Part shown: positions 18,460-28,698 of the stretch, piece by piece
Layout of the letters: each line of letters starts with the position of its first letter
How positions within the stretch are numbered: position 1 is the first letter of the stretch
NCBI RefSeq assembly: GCF_014472395.1
Contig: NZ_JACSZW010000014.1
Span: forward strand, 1 to 64,000
Reading direction: 5' to 3'
From: Pedobacter sp. N36a
GTDB lineage: Bacteria > Bacteroidota > Bacteroidia > Sphingobacteriales > Sphingobacteriaceae
Length of the DNA stretch: 64,000 nt
The notes under the pieces: model-generated
Databases searched by the model: none
The model's input: only the letters and a program-made list of their open reading frames with translations
Told to the model about the DNA's origin: nothing
Program-made: the position numbers and the translations under genes

Positions 18460-20079
18460 CTAATCCTTCAGGGGAATAATTCGTTCAAACACGGGCAGCC
18501 GATCCAGGGCTACCTCAATTGTCAGGATTAATGGGCCCTTCAGCTTTTTACCTTGATCGTCCTTCCAGCTGCCTTTTGGCAGGTAAACGGTCTTTTCACC
18601 AGCACTTGCGAGCATCGGAGCCACCAAATATTTACTGCCCAGCATAAATTGTCCTTTTACCTCAGCAAAACCCTGATCAGGGAATTCGTACTCCATACTG
18701 CGGGCAATGGGTTCACCGGTTATAGCTGCCTTTTTTGCCGCTTCCATCAGGTATGGTGTATACTTTGCGCGGATATCAACCGCTTTTTTAACTGCCGCCA
18801 GGTTTGATTTGGAAAGCACACGCCAGGGTGCTGCAGAAAATTGCATCATTGGCATTAATGCCGAGCACTGTGCAGATCGCACTACGAGCTGTTCATCCAG
18901 TTTATCTTTACCAATAAACGAACCATACTCTCCGCCGCCGATCATATCCGGACAGGTAAACTGGTAACCTAATAAACCAGCCGTCATCAGGTGTGGTATG
19001 AGTTTTTGCAAGTCTTCCCAATTGTGTTTTTTATCGCGCAGGCGTTGTACCAGGGGCTCGCCCCCCATCTTCCACATCGCACGGTACTCATTCAGCGGAT
19101 AGGATAAGCCGATTTCGCCCCAAAGTCTGCTGTGCTCATTCGGGCTTACGTTTTTAAAAGCCAAAGCATTCGGCGGATAAAATTCTGCATCCCCAGCATC
19201 AAACTTAAAGCCATCCAGGTGATAGGTACGGACCATATGTTCCAGTCGGCTGAGGAACCATACCTTAGCTTCAGGATTGGTAAAATCAAGGACCGAACTG
19301 TACCCATTCCACCAGGGAATGATAGCGGCTTTCTCTGCTTTAGCCCAGGTCATACTGGAGGCTCCTTCATTATCTAACAGCAGCAGTTTTTTGGCCATTA
19401 ACTCCCTGAAAACTTCCGTATCCGGCGACACAAATGGGCTCACCCAAAGCATCACTTTGAAACCCAAATGGTGCAGCGTATCCACCATCGCCCCTGCGTC
19501 TGTAAACCGGTCTGCTCTGAAGTCGAACCGGCCATAGTAGTCTGCCCAATTGTCATCGATCATCAATACACCCGGCGGGAAACCGTTGTCAATGATCGCC
19601 CTGGCATAATTTAAGATATCCTGTTGGTTTTGGTTATAAACCAGCTCAATCCAGGTATTGTATTGAGGTCTGCTAAACAATAAGGTATCCGGCAGTTTGC
19701 TTTTGGAGGGAAAGAAACGCTTTGAGGCATTCCTAAACGCTTCTTTCAGATTTTTACCTGCGGAATCAATGGTGACCGTACTTTTCGCATGACTGATCAG
19801 CAACCTGTTTTTCTCGAAGCTGAACTTAAAGGGCTCCTCACTCCAAATGAACCTCCCTTTGGTAGATACCAGAAGTGGCACAGCCTGATTTCCGCGAGTA
19901 TCGCCATTCATATCCAGGCTGTAGCCCGCCTTAAAGGGCATCAGATGGGCTTCATTTACCGCGCCGCCAAACCATTGCTCGCCGGACTTAATCGTCAGAC
20001 TGGTTTGCGCGTAAAGTGGCAGCGTCAAAACGCAAAATATGGAGCTGAATAACAAATATATTTTATAGCCCTTGATCAT
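18460..20079 (-). CDS. Glycoside hydrolase family 31 enzyme (candidate alpha-galactosidase/alpha-GalNAc-ase)
   Basis: A 539-residue exported enzyme with signal peptide ending at about PLYAQ (residue 25). A beta-sandwich N domain precedes a TIM barrel with IDDNWADYYGRFDF, MLWVSPFVSPDT and HLDGFKFDAGDAEFY, where Asp294 is the likely nucleophile. Asp349 in RLRDKKHNWEDL fits the position of the acid/base, and CPDMIGGG follows. It is short for GH31 (most are 650 or more), missing much of the C-terminal sheet domains. GH31 retains alpha-configuration and includes alpha-glucosidases, alpha-galactosidases (one described from Pedobacter saltans) and alpha-GalNAc-ases. The neighbours argue for galacto-configured substrates. 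The gene starts directly after the DUF4832 stop (TAAATG). Confidence 0.88.
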   Translation of the reverse strand: MIKGYKIYLLFSSIFCVLTLPLYAQTSLTIKSGEQWFGGAVNEAHLMPFKAGYSLDMNGDTRGNQAVPLLVSTKGRFIWSEEPFKFSFEKNRLLISHAKSTVTIDSAGKNLKEAFRNASKRFFPSKSKLPDTLLFSRPQYNTWIELVYNQNQQDILNYARAIIDNGFPPGVLMIDDNWADYYGRFDFRADRFTDAGAMVDTLHHLGFKVMLWVSPFVSPDTEVFRELMAKKLLLLDNEGASSMTWAKAEKAAIIPWWNGYSSVLDFTNPEAKVWFLSRLEHMVRTYHLDGFKFDAGDAEFYPPNALAFKNVSPNEHSRLWGEIGLSYPLNEYRAMWKMGGEPLVQRLRDKKHNWEDLQKLIPHLMTAGLLGYQFTCPDMIGGGEYGSFIGKDKLDEQLVVRSAQCSALMPMMQFSAAPWRVLSKSNLAAVKKAVDIRAKYTPYLMEAAKKAAITGEPIARSMEYEFPDQGFAEVKGQFMLGSKYLVAPMLASAGEKTVYLPKGSWKDDQGKKLKGPLILTIEVALDRLPVFERIIPLKD

Positions 20080-21630
20080 TTAGTTGATTTTTACCGTATG
20101 GTTTAATTTATTGTAGCCTGTAGCCTCTTCCCAGACATTGGCATTTGCCAAACGGATGCTGAACTCTGGCCTATTCGCAATGCTGGCATAAGCATCTGGC
20201 AGCTGAAGCAGCATTTCATAATCACCTGCTGGGAAATCAGCAGGAATCGGAATACCTTCAGTAACCGTTACGGCTCCCGAATACCATTTCCTGACATCTG
20301 CGGAGAGCTCGAAGGATTTAACTTCGCCGCTTTTGGTATTGCGCAGTACCAGTTTCAGCGGACGTTTATTATATGGGGATGCATAGCCCACATTTTTAAG
20401 GTTCAGCGTCATGTTCATCACCGTACCTTTCACCGCATTATCAGGCAGTGCAGCAGTTTGTAATACAAAACGATAGCCCAGATTACGTTTGATATTGTCC
20501 ATACAACCCCCATCCTGCCAATCGTTATTAACCGCATTGTTGTAATGGGCATTGATAAAACTGTAATGCAGCGATGCCAATTCTGCCTGTATTTTGCCGG
20601 CAGGTTCGCAATCATTAGCAGGGCTATAGTCGTCAGAACAGGTTTCGCCGCCAACAACTACAAATTTACTGTCGGCTTTAAAGTAATCCTTCAAAGTGTT
20701 AATGACCGCGCCGTCGGATGTGCGTGGTGATGAACTGTTGCCATAATCTTCGTAAGTGCCAAAATCATTAACGCTTGCCATAAAACAATCATTATGGAAA
20801 CCCAAACGTGCGATATCACTTTGATTGAAAGCGTTGCTCTCTGTTAGCGCTGCTGAGCTGATCAGGGAGTTAATGCCATAAACATAACGTTGCTTAATCT
20901 GTGGGTAGCGCAGCTGAATCATCCTGTCGGCGGGCACAGCATCCAGCAAAGCTTTGATCACTTCGATCCGGTCTTTCCAATTGTTGTCTAGCAATTTGTT
21001 GCCCTGTCCCCCATTGCTGGAGGCATCGCCAAAGAAATCGCTGTAATATTGCTCCCCCCAGGTTCCGATAAAACCAAGCTGCACACAGGCAATCACATCC
21101 GAATTTTCGCGAAGAACCGGTTTTAGCTGTGTGATATGATTCAGAATAATGGCTTTGGGTGCATCACCATATACCGGACAGATGAAACCCTCCGGACAAT
21201 TCCCCGGCTTAGCGGTTGCGGTATAAACAAAGCGAGGAATCAGCTTCACACCAGCTGTTCGCGCCGCTTCAAAATCCTTTTTAATATTCGAAATAAATGA
21301 GGATGATATGGCGGTACTGACCACATCGTCTAAGATATAATACCTGAAAACCAGCGTACTGGACACCTTGTAATTTGCACTTTGGATGGATTGAGGAGAC
21401 CGATAGCCCTTCATTTCTTCTGCCGACAGCACCTCATAGTTACTGGATTTCACTTCAGAGTATCGGTAAAAGCCACGCTCCGGATTCGGAAAATCTTCCG
21501 AACTTTCCGTATAACTTACATTTACCTTCTCAATTTTAACCAGGCTATCTTCCTGATTTTTACAGGAGACAAATAGCACTATTACCGCCAGACAAATGCT
21601 AAGGGCGTACCATATATATTTTTTGATCAT
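20080..21630 (-). CDS. DUF4874/DUF4832 lipoprotein, probable glycan-binding or glycan-active protein
   Basis: ATG at 21630 gives a lipoprotein signal (SICLAVIVLFVSC-KNQ); the frame continues 27 codons upstream into the previous gene but without a signal sequence. The mature protein has the DUF4874 start NPERGFYRYSE and a barrel-like region (VSSTLVFRYYILDD, VKLIPRFVYT, CVQLGFIGTWGEQYYS), then a DUF4832 C-terminal part (GGETCSDDYSPANDCE, NLGYRFVL and a beta-sandwich). The first part looks like a TIM-barrel glycosidase-like fold, but I cannot name a catalytic pair. The family occurs in polysaccharide utilization loci. Length is 516 residues. Confidence 0.78.
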   Translation of the reverse strand: MIKKYIWYALSICLAVIVLFVSCKNQEDSLVKIEKVNVSYTESSEDFPNPERGFYRYSEVKSSNYEVLSAEEMKGYRSPQSIQSANYKVSSTLVFRYYILDDVVSTAISSSFISNIKKDFEAARTAGVKLIPRFVYTATAKPGNCPEGFICPVYGDAPKAIILNHITQLKPVLRENSDVIACVQLGFIGTWGEQYYSDFFGDASSNGGQGNKLLDNNWKDRIEVIKALLDAVPADRMIQLRYPQIKQRYVYGINSLISSAALTESNAFNQSDIARLGFHNDCFMASVNDFGTYEDYGNSSSPRTSDGAVINTLKDYFKADSKFVVVGGETCSDDYSPANDCEPAGKIQAELASLHYSFINAHYNNAVNNDWQDGGCMDNIKRNLGYRFVLQTAALPDNAVKGTVMNMTLNLKNVGYASPYNKRPLKLVLRNTKSGEVKSFELSADVRKWYSGAVTVTEGIPIPADFPAGDYEMLLQLPDAYASIANRPEFSIRLANANVWEEATGYNKLNHTVKIN

Positions 21631-21652
21631 GATCGTATGTTTAATAGGGTTT

Positions 21653-22777
21653 CTATAGTTTAAAAAAGATTTTCCGCTGATACAGCCAGTAACACAGGAA
21701 CCACTCGACAACCAGCACCGCTAGGGCCGAAACCACTGCAGCTATTTTTAGGGGGACATTTAAGAACAGGTGTAACAGGTCGCCTGAGAAAATCGCCACC
21801 TTGCCATTTAGCCACTGTACGCCTACCGTCTCAAAGAACAGGTAAATAAATATGGCGTTCATTCCCACTACGGTAAAGATCCAGGCATATTTCACATTGT
21901 TTTTGACATCTACCAACCAATACACTGCAGCCAAAATCAATAGCACCCAGCCTCCCGAGACCAATACGAATGAACTGGTGCTGATGCGTTTGATGATGGG
22001 AGTAATCCCCGATAAATCCAAAATGAAACCAAGCAGCAACGCAATGATTCCCATGAGTACCAGGGTCTTTATTTTGTAGCCGACAGCATTGCTGGAGATC
22101 AGCAGTTTACCTGCCAGGACCCCCCAAATGGTATGCGCCGCAGTTGGGATGCAATTGATCGTTACCCAGCCATCACTGTTAATTTTACCCATCAGCAAAG
22201 TATCTGCATAAGCACCAAAGTTCTTCCCTTCCACAAAAGGCTGGTCGAAACCAGGCATCAGCAGACCGCGGTACAAAACTTCGTTAAGCAGCAACAGGCC
22301 AATGGAAAAGAGCAGCTGCCAGGTATAAGACCTGTTGATGATCAGGTAAGCAACGATCATGGTGAACGACAATTGCGTCAGCACATTCCAAAGCTCCCAA
22401 ACGGGCTTATCTGCATAAATGCAATGCAAGGCTACCCCGCAGATAAAAAGCTTTAAGCTGCGAATCAGGATATGCGACAGGTTATTGCCCCAGCTTTGTC
22501 CTTTTTCCAATTTACGGCTGTAAGAGATGTACATCGCGGCTCCTGCCATAAACATAAACGCCGGTTGAACCAAATCCCAAAATCGCAGTCCATGCCATGG
22601 GTGATGAAAAAACTGGGTGATCAAACCACCCATGGGTTGTGCGGGATCAATGTGCATGATCGCTTCATAAACCCTGCAGCTCTCTGCGCAAAGCAGGATC
22701 ATAATCATCCCGCGCATCACATCTAAAGACACTAAACGTCCCTTAGCCGACTGATCAGCAGTTAAAATCTTTTCCAT
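21653..22777 (-). CDS. DUF5009 membrane protein, HGSNAT/NagX-like
   Basis: A 374-residue membrane protein with about ten helices. It begins RLVSLDVMRGMIMILL, the start common to the heparan-alpha-glucosaminide N-acetyltransferase family (COG4299). HHPWHGLRFWDLVQPAFMFM (residues 58-77) aligns with the loop of human HGSNAT that carries its active-site His. In bacteria such NagX-type proteins are found in N-acetylglucosamine and chitin pathways, where they move or acetylate amino sugars at the inner membrane. Here it sits in the locus 2 operon, overlapping no neighbour, and supports an amino-sugar substrate. Confidence 0.8.
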   Translation of the reverse strand: MEKILTADQSAKGRLVSLDVMRGMIMILLCAESCRVYEAIMHIDPAQPMGGLITQFFHHPWHGLRFWDLVQPAFMFMAGAAMYISYSRKLEKGQSWGNNLSHILIRSLKLFICGVALHCIYADKPVWELWNVLTQLSFTMIVAYLIINRSYTWQLLFSIGLLLLNEVLYRGLLMPGFDQPFVEGKNFGAYADTLLMGKINSDGWVTINCIPTAAHTIWGVLAGKLLISSNAVGYKIKTLVLMGIIALLLGFILDLSGITPIIKRISTSSFVLVSGGWVLLILAAVYWLVDVKNNVKYAWIFTVVGMNAIFIYLFFETVGVQWLNGKVAIFSGDLLHLFLNVPLKIAAVVSALAVLVVEWFLCYWLYQRKIFFKL

Positions 22778-22796
22778 AAATCGTTTTGGTATAAAA

Positions 22797-23672
22797 TTAT
22801 TCGTTCATATCCAGGAAGAAACTTGAAGTTCCTTCATCCGGTGCATTGCCTAAGTTTACTGACCAGTCATTTTTAATGACCTGGATACCGATCCGCATCC
22901 CTGTACCCGTTAAACCTTTCAGCTTAGCACGTGCAATACGCGCCTCAAATTTGACAAGTCCAGCTTCCTCTTTCACGGTGCCAACCGTATAAGCCTCAGC
23001 AATTGACTGTGGTTTAAATCCGGAAAAGTCACTCTGGTTAGTCCCGGTATGGTAAAAAATATCAACCCCGGCAGTCAGCAGCTGACCTTCCATCAAAACG
23101 TCATAACCACCATCGGTAAAGGTACCGGTAAGCCAGCCCGTAGCCGGATTATTATCCGAATCAATAAAGAAATCAAAAATAACCGCATCCGCTTTTTTGC
23201 CGCTCATCTCGCCATACAAATACACATAGTTCCCATCGTAATCTAGTTTTACCAGATTAAAAATTCCCTTTTTTGAGCCTAAAGGGATCACATTTTTAGT
23301 GACCGAGGTCCAGTCGTCAAAGGAGTTGTCGTTAATTTTTACAGGAGATACTTTGGCAATTTGCAGCACTGTTGATGCTTCCACGGCCTTGCCATTTACC
23401 GAAGCCATTAATGTTGGAACATATTTTCCCTTACCTGGATAAGTATGACTTGGGTTGGCCTCTGTTGAAGTTTTGCCATCGCCAAAATCCCATTGATAAT
23501 TGCTCACTCCTTCGGTTTTTATGCTGAAAGTTGCACTGGCCCCATCCACAGTTACTTCATATAATAAATCAGTTTTTATCTCGGTTTTATCCTTCTTACA
23601 GGAGCTGAATAAGGAACCTGCGATCATCACCGACAGCAGGAACACATAAGCTATTAAATTTTTCATATCCAT
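22797..23672 (-). CDS. PKD-domain lipoprotein, SusE-like surface glycan-binding candidate
   Basis: A 291-residue lipoprotein with lipobox MIAGSLFSSC-KKD. A PKD domain with the signature WDFGDGKTSTEANPSHTY covers about residues 35-105. A beta-rich C-terminal domain (about 110-290; DFFIDSDNNPATGWLTG and MRIGIQVIKNDWSVNLG) resembles carbohydrate-binding modules of the CBM9/DOMON type. Its position directly after susD is where SusE/SusF or other surface glycan-binding proteins are encoded. ATGs at 23672 and 23666 are both possible. Confidence 0.75.
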   Translation of the reverse strand: MDMKNLIAYVFLLSVMIAGSLFSSCKKDKTEIKTDLLYEVTVDGASATFSIKTEGVSNYQWDFGDGKTSTEANPSHTYPGKGKYVPTLMASVNGKAVEASTVLQIAKVSPVKINDNSFDDWTSVTKNVIPLGSKKGIFNLVKLDYDGNYVYLYGEMSGKKADAVIFDFFIDSDNNPATGWLTGTFTDGGYDVLMEGQLLTAGVDIFYHTGTNQSDFSGFKPQSIAEAYTVGTVKEEAGLVKFEARIARAKLKGLTGTGMRIGIQVIKNDWSVNLGNAPDEGTSSFFLDMNE

Positions 23673-23698
23673 CTATATATTACAAGGTGATCGTTAGA

Positions 23699-25216
23699 TT
23701 ATTGATTTTGTGTAGCCAGCGGATTGCTCAATACCTCGTCTACCGGCAAGTAGTAAATGATGCGCGGACTGGTATAAGGTACACTCAGGTTAGGGTAACC
23801 TGTCGGTGTTCTCGAAAGATCCACATCCGTCTCTTTTAAACCTGTCAGGTGATATCCCCAATACGCTTTATTCAGGGTTCTTTTATTGCGGAACACATCA
23901 TAACTGCGATGTCCCTCAAATGCCATCTCTATGCGTTTCTCTGCTAAAACCACATCTAAAGCGGTTGAACCTACTGGTACTACTTTATTGTAAAGCGAGG
24001 CTTCCAAACCACGGTTCTTGCGGATCATGTCCACATCATCCAGCGCGGCTGCATTCGCGCCTGCTTTGGCATTCGCTTCCGCACGGATCAGGTACATTTC
24101 TGCGATCCTGAACATAATCGGTGAGCTTAAGTTGGGCAGGTTGTCCTGGAAAGAGAACTTGCTGATGTAATACATTTCGATCCCATTTTTCTTTTGTACC
24201 ACTCCGGCATCGTCTTTTGAAGGAACAATATAAGACCAGCGAACATCCTCTGGATGCGCAGACATGGCCGCACGTAAGGAAGAAGAAGCATATTCCTCAC
24301 CCCAGCCAGAGTTTCCATCCGAGTAGATCATGGACGCAATAGAGCCAAATTTGCCATAATCATCCACCACAGTAAAGGCAACGCAAAAAATAGTTTCAGA
24401 AGCACTCGTTGCATTGGCAAACAGCTTTGGGTACGTGTCTTTAGTGGCCAGTGTAAACTTACCTGAGTTGATCACTTTATCTGCATATTCGATTGCCTTT
24501 CCATTGTCTTCCTTGTAGAGGTTAACCCTTGCCAGTAAGGACCATGCCGCTTCCTGTGAGGCATATTGAACGCCACGGGAACGGGTCATTAAGCCCGCCG
24601 CTTTTTCAGCATCAGCAAGCACGGAATCGTAAACTTCTTTGACCGTTGACCTTGCTTTTTTTGAAGGATCGCTCAGGTTTGTACGCAGGATAATGCCCGG
24701 AGAATTAGGGTCAACAGTGTAGGGTTTACCAAATAATCGGACCAAGTTAAAGTGACAGAACGCACGCAAAAAGTAACACTCCCCCAATAACTGGTTGGTA
24801 GACTCATCATTTTTACCTGATTTCTCTACCGCATCGATAACGGTATTCACGCCGGTAATGATTTTATAAGAGATATACCAGTAGTAACGGCTGTTGGCCT
24901 GAGCAGGTGAATGGTCTAGACTAAAGCTATAATAAAATGGATCGGTGGTTACCTGTCCGCAAACAATGTCATCGCTGGCAAAGTCTGTTAAATGATAAAA
25001 CTGGCGCAGGTACATGTTATTCATGTCTACCTGTCCGTTAAATTCAATATGGTCTTTAAACAAAGCGTAAGCTCCATTCAGCGCATTGGTTAAGCCTTCA
25101 CTGGTGTTTACCAGTGTTTCCGTACTGATCGCATCGCTTGGGAGGGAACTCAACTTTTTACAGCTGCTAACCGCAACCATCAAAAATAGGAAAACGGTGA
25201 ATATTATATTTTTCAT
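23699..25216 (-). CDS. SusD/RagB-family lipoprotein (locus 2)
   Basis: A 505-residue lipoprotein with lipobox MVAVSSC-KKLSSLP (Cys19). Typical SusD blocks are visible: LVNTSEGLTNALNGAYALF, LLGECYFLRAFCHFNLVRLF, ASQEAAWSLLARVNLYKED, MFRIAEMYLIRAEANAKAG and EKRIEMAFEGHRSYDVFRNK. It binds the glycan at the cell surface and forms the lid of the SusC pore. Its start is 28 bases downstream of the susC stop. Confidence 0.95.
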   Translation of the reverse strand: MKNIIFTVFLFLMVAVSSCKKLSSLPSDAISTETLVNTSEGLTNALNGAYALFKDHIEFNGQVDMNNMYLRQFYHLTDFASDDIVCGQVTTDPFYYSFSLDHSPAQANSRYYWYISYKIITGVNTVIDAVEKSGKNDESTNQLLGECYFLRAFCHFNLVRLFGKPYTVDPNSPGIILRTNLSDPSKKARSTVKEVYDSVLADAEKAAGLMTRSRGVQYASQEAAWSLLARVNLYKEDNGKAIEYADKVINSGKFTLATKDTYPKLFANATSASETIFCVAFTVVDDYGKFGSIASMIYSDGNSGWGEEYASSSLRAAMSAHPEDVRWSYIVPSKDDAGVVQKKNGIEMYYISKFSFQDNLPNLSSPIMFRIAEMYLIRAEANAKAGANAAALDDVDMIRKNRGLEASLYNKVVPVGSTALDVVLAEKRIEMAFEGHRSYDVFRNKRTLNKAYWGYHLTGLKETDVDLSRTPTGYPNLSVPYTSPRIIYYLPVDEVLSNPLATQNQ

Positions 25217-25244
25217 ATACTTAATTTAATAGGTTGAAACCTGC

Positions 25245-28200
25245 TTAAAAGCTGAAATTAACGTTTAATAAATACTGGCGATTGTTGGGATATTTAAAAT
25301 CCGACACCCCTGGCGTTGCATACCGGGTTGGTGTAATGGTAGTTTGTGGATCCTGACCTAAAAAGTTCGAGAAGGTGGCCACATTATCCGCAGTGATACC
25401 AACAGTTACATCACTCATACTGATCTTCTTCGCCCATGATGAAGGCAAGGTATACGATAAGGCAATGTTCCTGATCGTAAAGTAACTGCCATCTTTTAAG
25501 TAACGGGTGGAGGTTTCGGTAGAGTTGGCCGAGTTTTGCGGGCTTGGCTCTGTCGCCTCTGTATCGCCTGGCTGAGTCCAGATTTTAGCACCCTTCGGTA
25601 ATTTAATCTGGTTGTAATACGGCTCATGACCATCGTTCATCATAAACCTCAGGTTATTACTAAACACCTTGTTGCCGTAATTAAAATAGGTACTCACTCT
25701 TAAATTAAAGTTTTTATACCTGAAACTGTTGTTAAAGCCACCCTGGTATTTAGGCAGTGCCGAACCTACCTCCTGATTGGTTGCCTGTGAATAATCTGAT
25801 GTGCTTTCCCTCGCTACAGCTTCGCCTTGCGTATTGTAGATGAGCTTTTCCCAAAGTGGAGCCCCCGTTTGTGCATCAACACCTAACCATTTTGGCATGT
25901 AAAACTCGAACAAATCTCCTCCATTACGATAGATTTGCGAGATGCTCCATGAACCTGTTTTAACGATGTCTGATGGAAAACCAGCCAATTTATTGTTGTT
26001 ATAGTTAAAGGTGAAATCAGTGATCCACTCGAAGTCTTTTGTCCTGATATTGGTCGAATTAATGCCTAACTCAATCCCTTTGTTAATGACTGAGCCCGCA
26101 TTCTCCCATTTGGTTTCAAAACCAACTGATAGTGGCTGCGATACCTGCAGCAATAAGTCTTTGGTATCGTTACGGTAAACATCAAGGGTTAAATTCACCC
26201 TGTTCAATAAACCAATGTCCATACCTGCATTGAGCTGGCGTTTACTCTCCCAGGTTAAGTTAGGACTTGGCAATTGGTAAGGCACTGCCGCCACTAATGA
26301 ATTATATTTGGTAGTGAGGGAAAACAAGCCCAGAAAACGGGATGCGCCAATATCCTGAGTCCCCGTAATACCATAACTGGCACGTACTTTCAGGTTAGTC
26401 AAAATAGGATTGTCGGCCAGAAAAGCTTCATTGCTTACTGCCCATGCTCCCGATATAGATGGGAAACCACCATACTGCTTACTTGGAGCGAAGTTGGAAG
26501 AACCATCATACCTGAATGAACCCGATAGGAAATATCTATTTTTGTAGCTGTAATTTACCTGCGACAATAAGGATTGTAAGATGTACTTATTGTGCGCGCC
26601 GACAATCACCTGGCTGCTGGAGATTACTCCAGGTACTTTCAATCCTTCCGGCAAACCTTTACCCGAAGCACCAGAGGTTTCGATTTTACTGCTTTCAAAA
26701 GCTCCGCCTGCAAAACCACTTAAGCTGTGTTCACCCAATTTAAAATTGAATTTGAATAACTGGTTGCTCACGAGGCCATAGTTCAGCGTATTTAACTCAT
26801 CAAGAAAGCCCATCCCACGATAGGTGCCCGCAGCCAGTGGGGATACGTAATTGGTACCTTTATCGAATGAGGCTGACAACCGGTTTGAACTGGCAAAGGT
26901 AAGCCAGTCGGTAATGCGGTAGTTGATCCCCAAATCGTAATTCACATTGAAACCTTTATAGCGATGCTCTGAATTCTGAACGGTATGAATCGGATTTATT
27001 TTATCCCTAGACCACCATTTAAAAGTAGAGTTACCATCTACATAAATTGGGTTTCCGCTGGCATCATAGGGATTATCCCAAGGCATATTCAGGAAAGAAT
27101 AATAGGCATCCATGTAATCATAGCTCTTGCCCTGTGAGGCACCGAGGTTGATATTATTCGTTAAATCAAATTTTTTGGAGAAGTGATAGGTCGAATTTCC
27201 ACGTAAATTAACTCTTTGAAAATCGGTATTAATGAAAGTCCCCTTCTCTTTATAGTAGGATGCACCTACATAATAATCGTTCTTCTCCGTTTTGCCACTT
27301 GCAGAAAGATAGAAATTATAAATCGGGGCTGTCTTAAAGGACTCCTTAGACCAGTCGTAATCCTGATAACGCAGTGATAATGGGCGTTCCGAATAGAATT
27401 TCACCAGGTCAATCTTATAAGAGTTGTTGGGGGCACCAACCACGTAGTCGCGGTAAAATTCTTTCTGATAATCATAAAGCTCATTGCTGTTCATCAGTTC
27501 CATTTTACCAAAATCAGGAGTTCGGAAACCAGTGGAAACTTTAGCCTCGAACCTGGTTTCGGCTTGTTTGGCCCTTTTGGTGGTGACAATAATTACCCCT
27601 GCATTTGCTTGTGAGCCGTACATGGCAGTCGCCCCTGCATCTTTCAGGATCGTGACACTTTCCACGTCGTTGGGATCGTAATTGCCACCGATAATTCCAT
27701 CCACCACAAAAAGAGGACTTTGATTCGCATTAACTGACGACACGCCACGCAGCCTGATCTCCGCGTTGGCACCCGGTGCTCCAGAGCTGTTGACTACCTG
27801 AAGACCAGCCACTTTTCCTTGCAGCATGGCGCCAATAGAATTGGCTGTGACATCTTTTAATTTCTCGGAAGAAACCACGGAAACCGCACTGGTCAGCTCA
27901 CTTTGCTTCCTGGTATCGTAACCGACTACCACCACATCGCCGAGCAGACTGACATCCTCATCGAGCACGATGTTGATCGCACTAGCGCCATTAACCGGCA
28001 CCTCTTTTCTTAAATAGCCCACAAAAGAAACCACCAATATAGCCTGTTCCTCTACATTTTTCAGTGCAAAATTTCCATTTTCATCAGTGCTGACCACTTT
28101 GTTAGTGCCTTTTACACTGACAGATGCACCAGGTAAAGGCTTTCTATCTTTGTCGAGCACCTTTCCACTGATATTTAGCTCTTTAAGGACCGATTGGAAC

Positions 28201-28631
28201 TGCTGGAAGGTAGCTGGCCGGATCTTAATCAGGATGTTCCTGCGTTCCATTTTGTAGGTCAGGTTTTGGTCTTTTAGTAACGTTTCCATCACCTGGCTCA
28301 ATTCAGAATTTTTAAAATTGGCATTAATCTTCATCTGGCTGTTTAAATTCTGATCAGAATATAAAACGCGGAAACCGGTTTGCTTTTTGATCTCCTGAAA
28401 AACTTGATGAAGTGTGGTATTCTGTTTTACAAAATTGACTTTTTGAGCAAAACCTGCTGCACTGACTTGCAATAAGCAGGTTGTAATGATGGCGATGATC
28501 AAATTAACTCTCATTAGTAGTCTTCTTTTATTTGTTGCCAGCGTTTTCGCAACAACAAAGTTCATAGCTGATAAAAGTGTAGGCAGCAGCCATCGGCATA
28601 GCATACCTAGGTTAAAAGCATTTAATTTCAT
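25245..28631 (-). CDS. SusC/RagA TonB-dependent transporter with STN domain (locus 2)
   Basis: The ATG at 28631 is preferred to one at 28703: it follows the CAAAAGT context seen at other susC genes here and leaves the upstream hairpin non-coding. The product (1128 residues) has an N-terminal export region, an STN domain (TLHQVFQEIKKQTGFRVLYS), a carboxypeptidase-like domain (ISGKVLDKDRKPLPGASV), the TonB-box area DVVVVGYDTRKQ, a plug with MLQGKVAGLQVVNSSGAPG and PLFVVDGIIGG, and the barrel ending NVNFSF. It imports glycan fragments for the downstream enzymes and should signal through the adjacent FecR protein. Confidence 0.95.
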   Translation of the reverse strand: MKLNAFNLGMLCRWLLPTLLSAMNFVVAKTLATNKRRLLMRVNLIIAIITTCLLQVSAAGFAQKVNFVKQNTTLHQVFQEIKKQTGFRVLYSDQNLNSQMKINANFKNSELSQVMETLLKDQNLTYKMERRNILIKIRPATFQQFQSVLKELNISGKVLDKDRKPLPGASVSVKGTNKVVSTDENGNFALKNVEEQAILVVSFVGYLRKEVPVNGASAINIVLDEDVSLLGDVVVVGYDTRKQSELTSAVSVVSSEKLKDVTANSIGAMLQGKVAGLQVVNSSGAPGANAEIRLRGVSSVNANQSPLFVVDGIIGGNYDPNDVESVTILKDAGATAMYGSQANAGVIIVTTKRAKQAETRFEAKVSTGFRTPDFGKMELMNSNELYDYQKEFYRDYVVGAPNNSYKIDLVKFYSERPLSLRYQDYDWSKESFKTAPIYNFYLSASGKTEKNDYYVGASYYKEKGTFINTDFQRVNLRGNSTYHFSKKFDLTNNINLGASQGKSYDYMDAYYSFLNMPWDNPYDASGNPIYVDGNSTFKWWSRDKINPIHTVQNSEHRYKGFNVNYDLGINYRITDWLTFASSNRLSASFDKGTNYVSPLAAGTYRGMGFLDELNTLNYGLVSNQLFKFNFKLGEHSLSGFAGGAFESSKIETSGASGKGLPEGLKVPGVISSSQVIVGAHNKYILQSLLSQVNYSYKNRYFLSGSFRYDGSSNFAPSKQYGGFPSISGAWAVSNEAFLADNPILTNLKVRASYGITGTQDIGASRFLGLFSLTTKYNSLVAAVPYQLPSPNLTWESKRQLNAGMDIGLLNRVNLTLDVYRNDTKDLLLQVSQPLSVGFETKWENAGSVINKGIELGINSTNIRTKDFEWITDFTFNYNNNKLAGFPSDIVKTGSWSISQIYRNGGDLFEFYMPKWLGVDAQTGAPLWEKLIYNTQGEAVARESTSDYSQATNQEVGSALPKYQGGFNNSFRYKNFNLRVSTYFNYGNKVFSNNLRFMMNDGHEPYYNQIKLPKGAKIWTQPGDTEATEPSPQNSANSTETSTRYLKDGSYFTIRNIALSYTLPSSWAKKISMSDVTVGITADNVATFSNFLGQDPQTTITPTRYATPGVSDFKYPNNRQYLLNVNFSF

Positions 28632-28698
28632 ACTTTTGTTGGATTGGGTTAATACGTGAACGGATCTCAAATTTGTTTTTTGGGTTAACTCAGATAAT

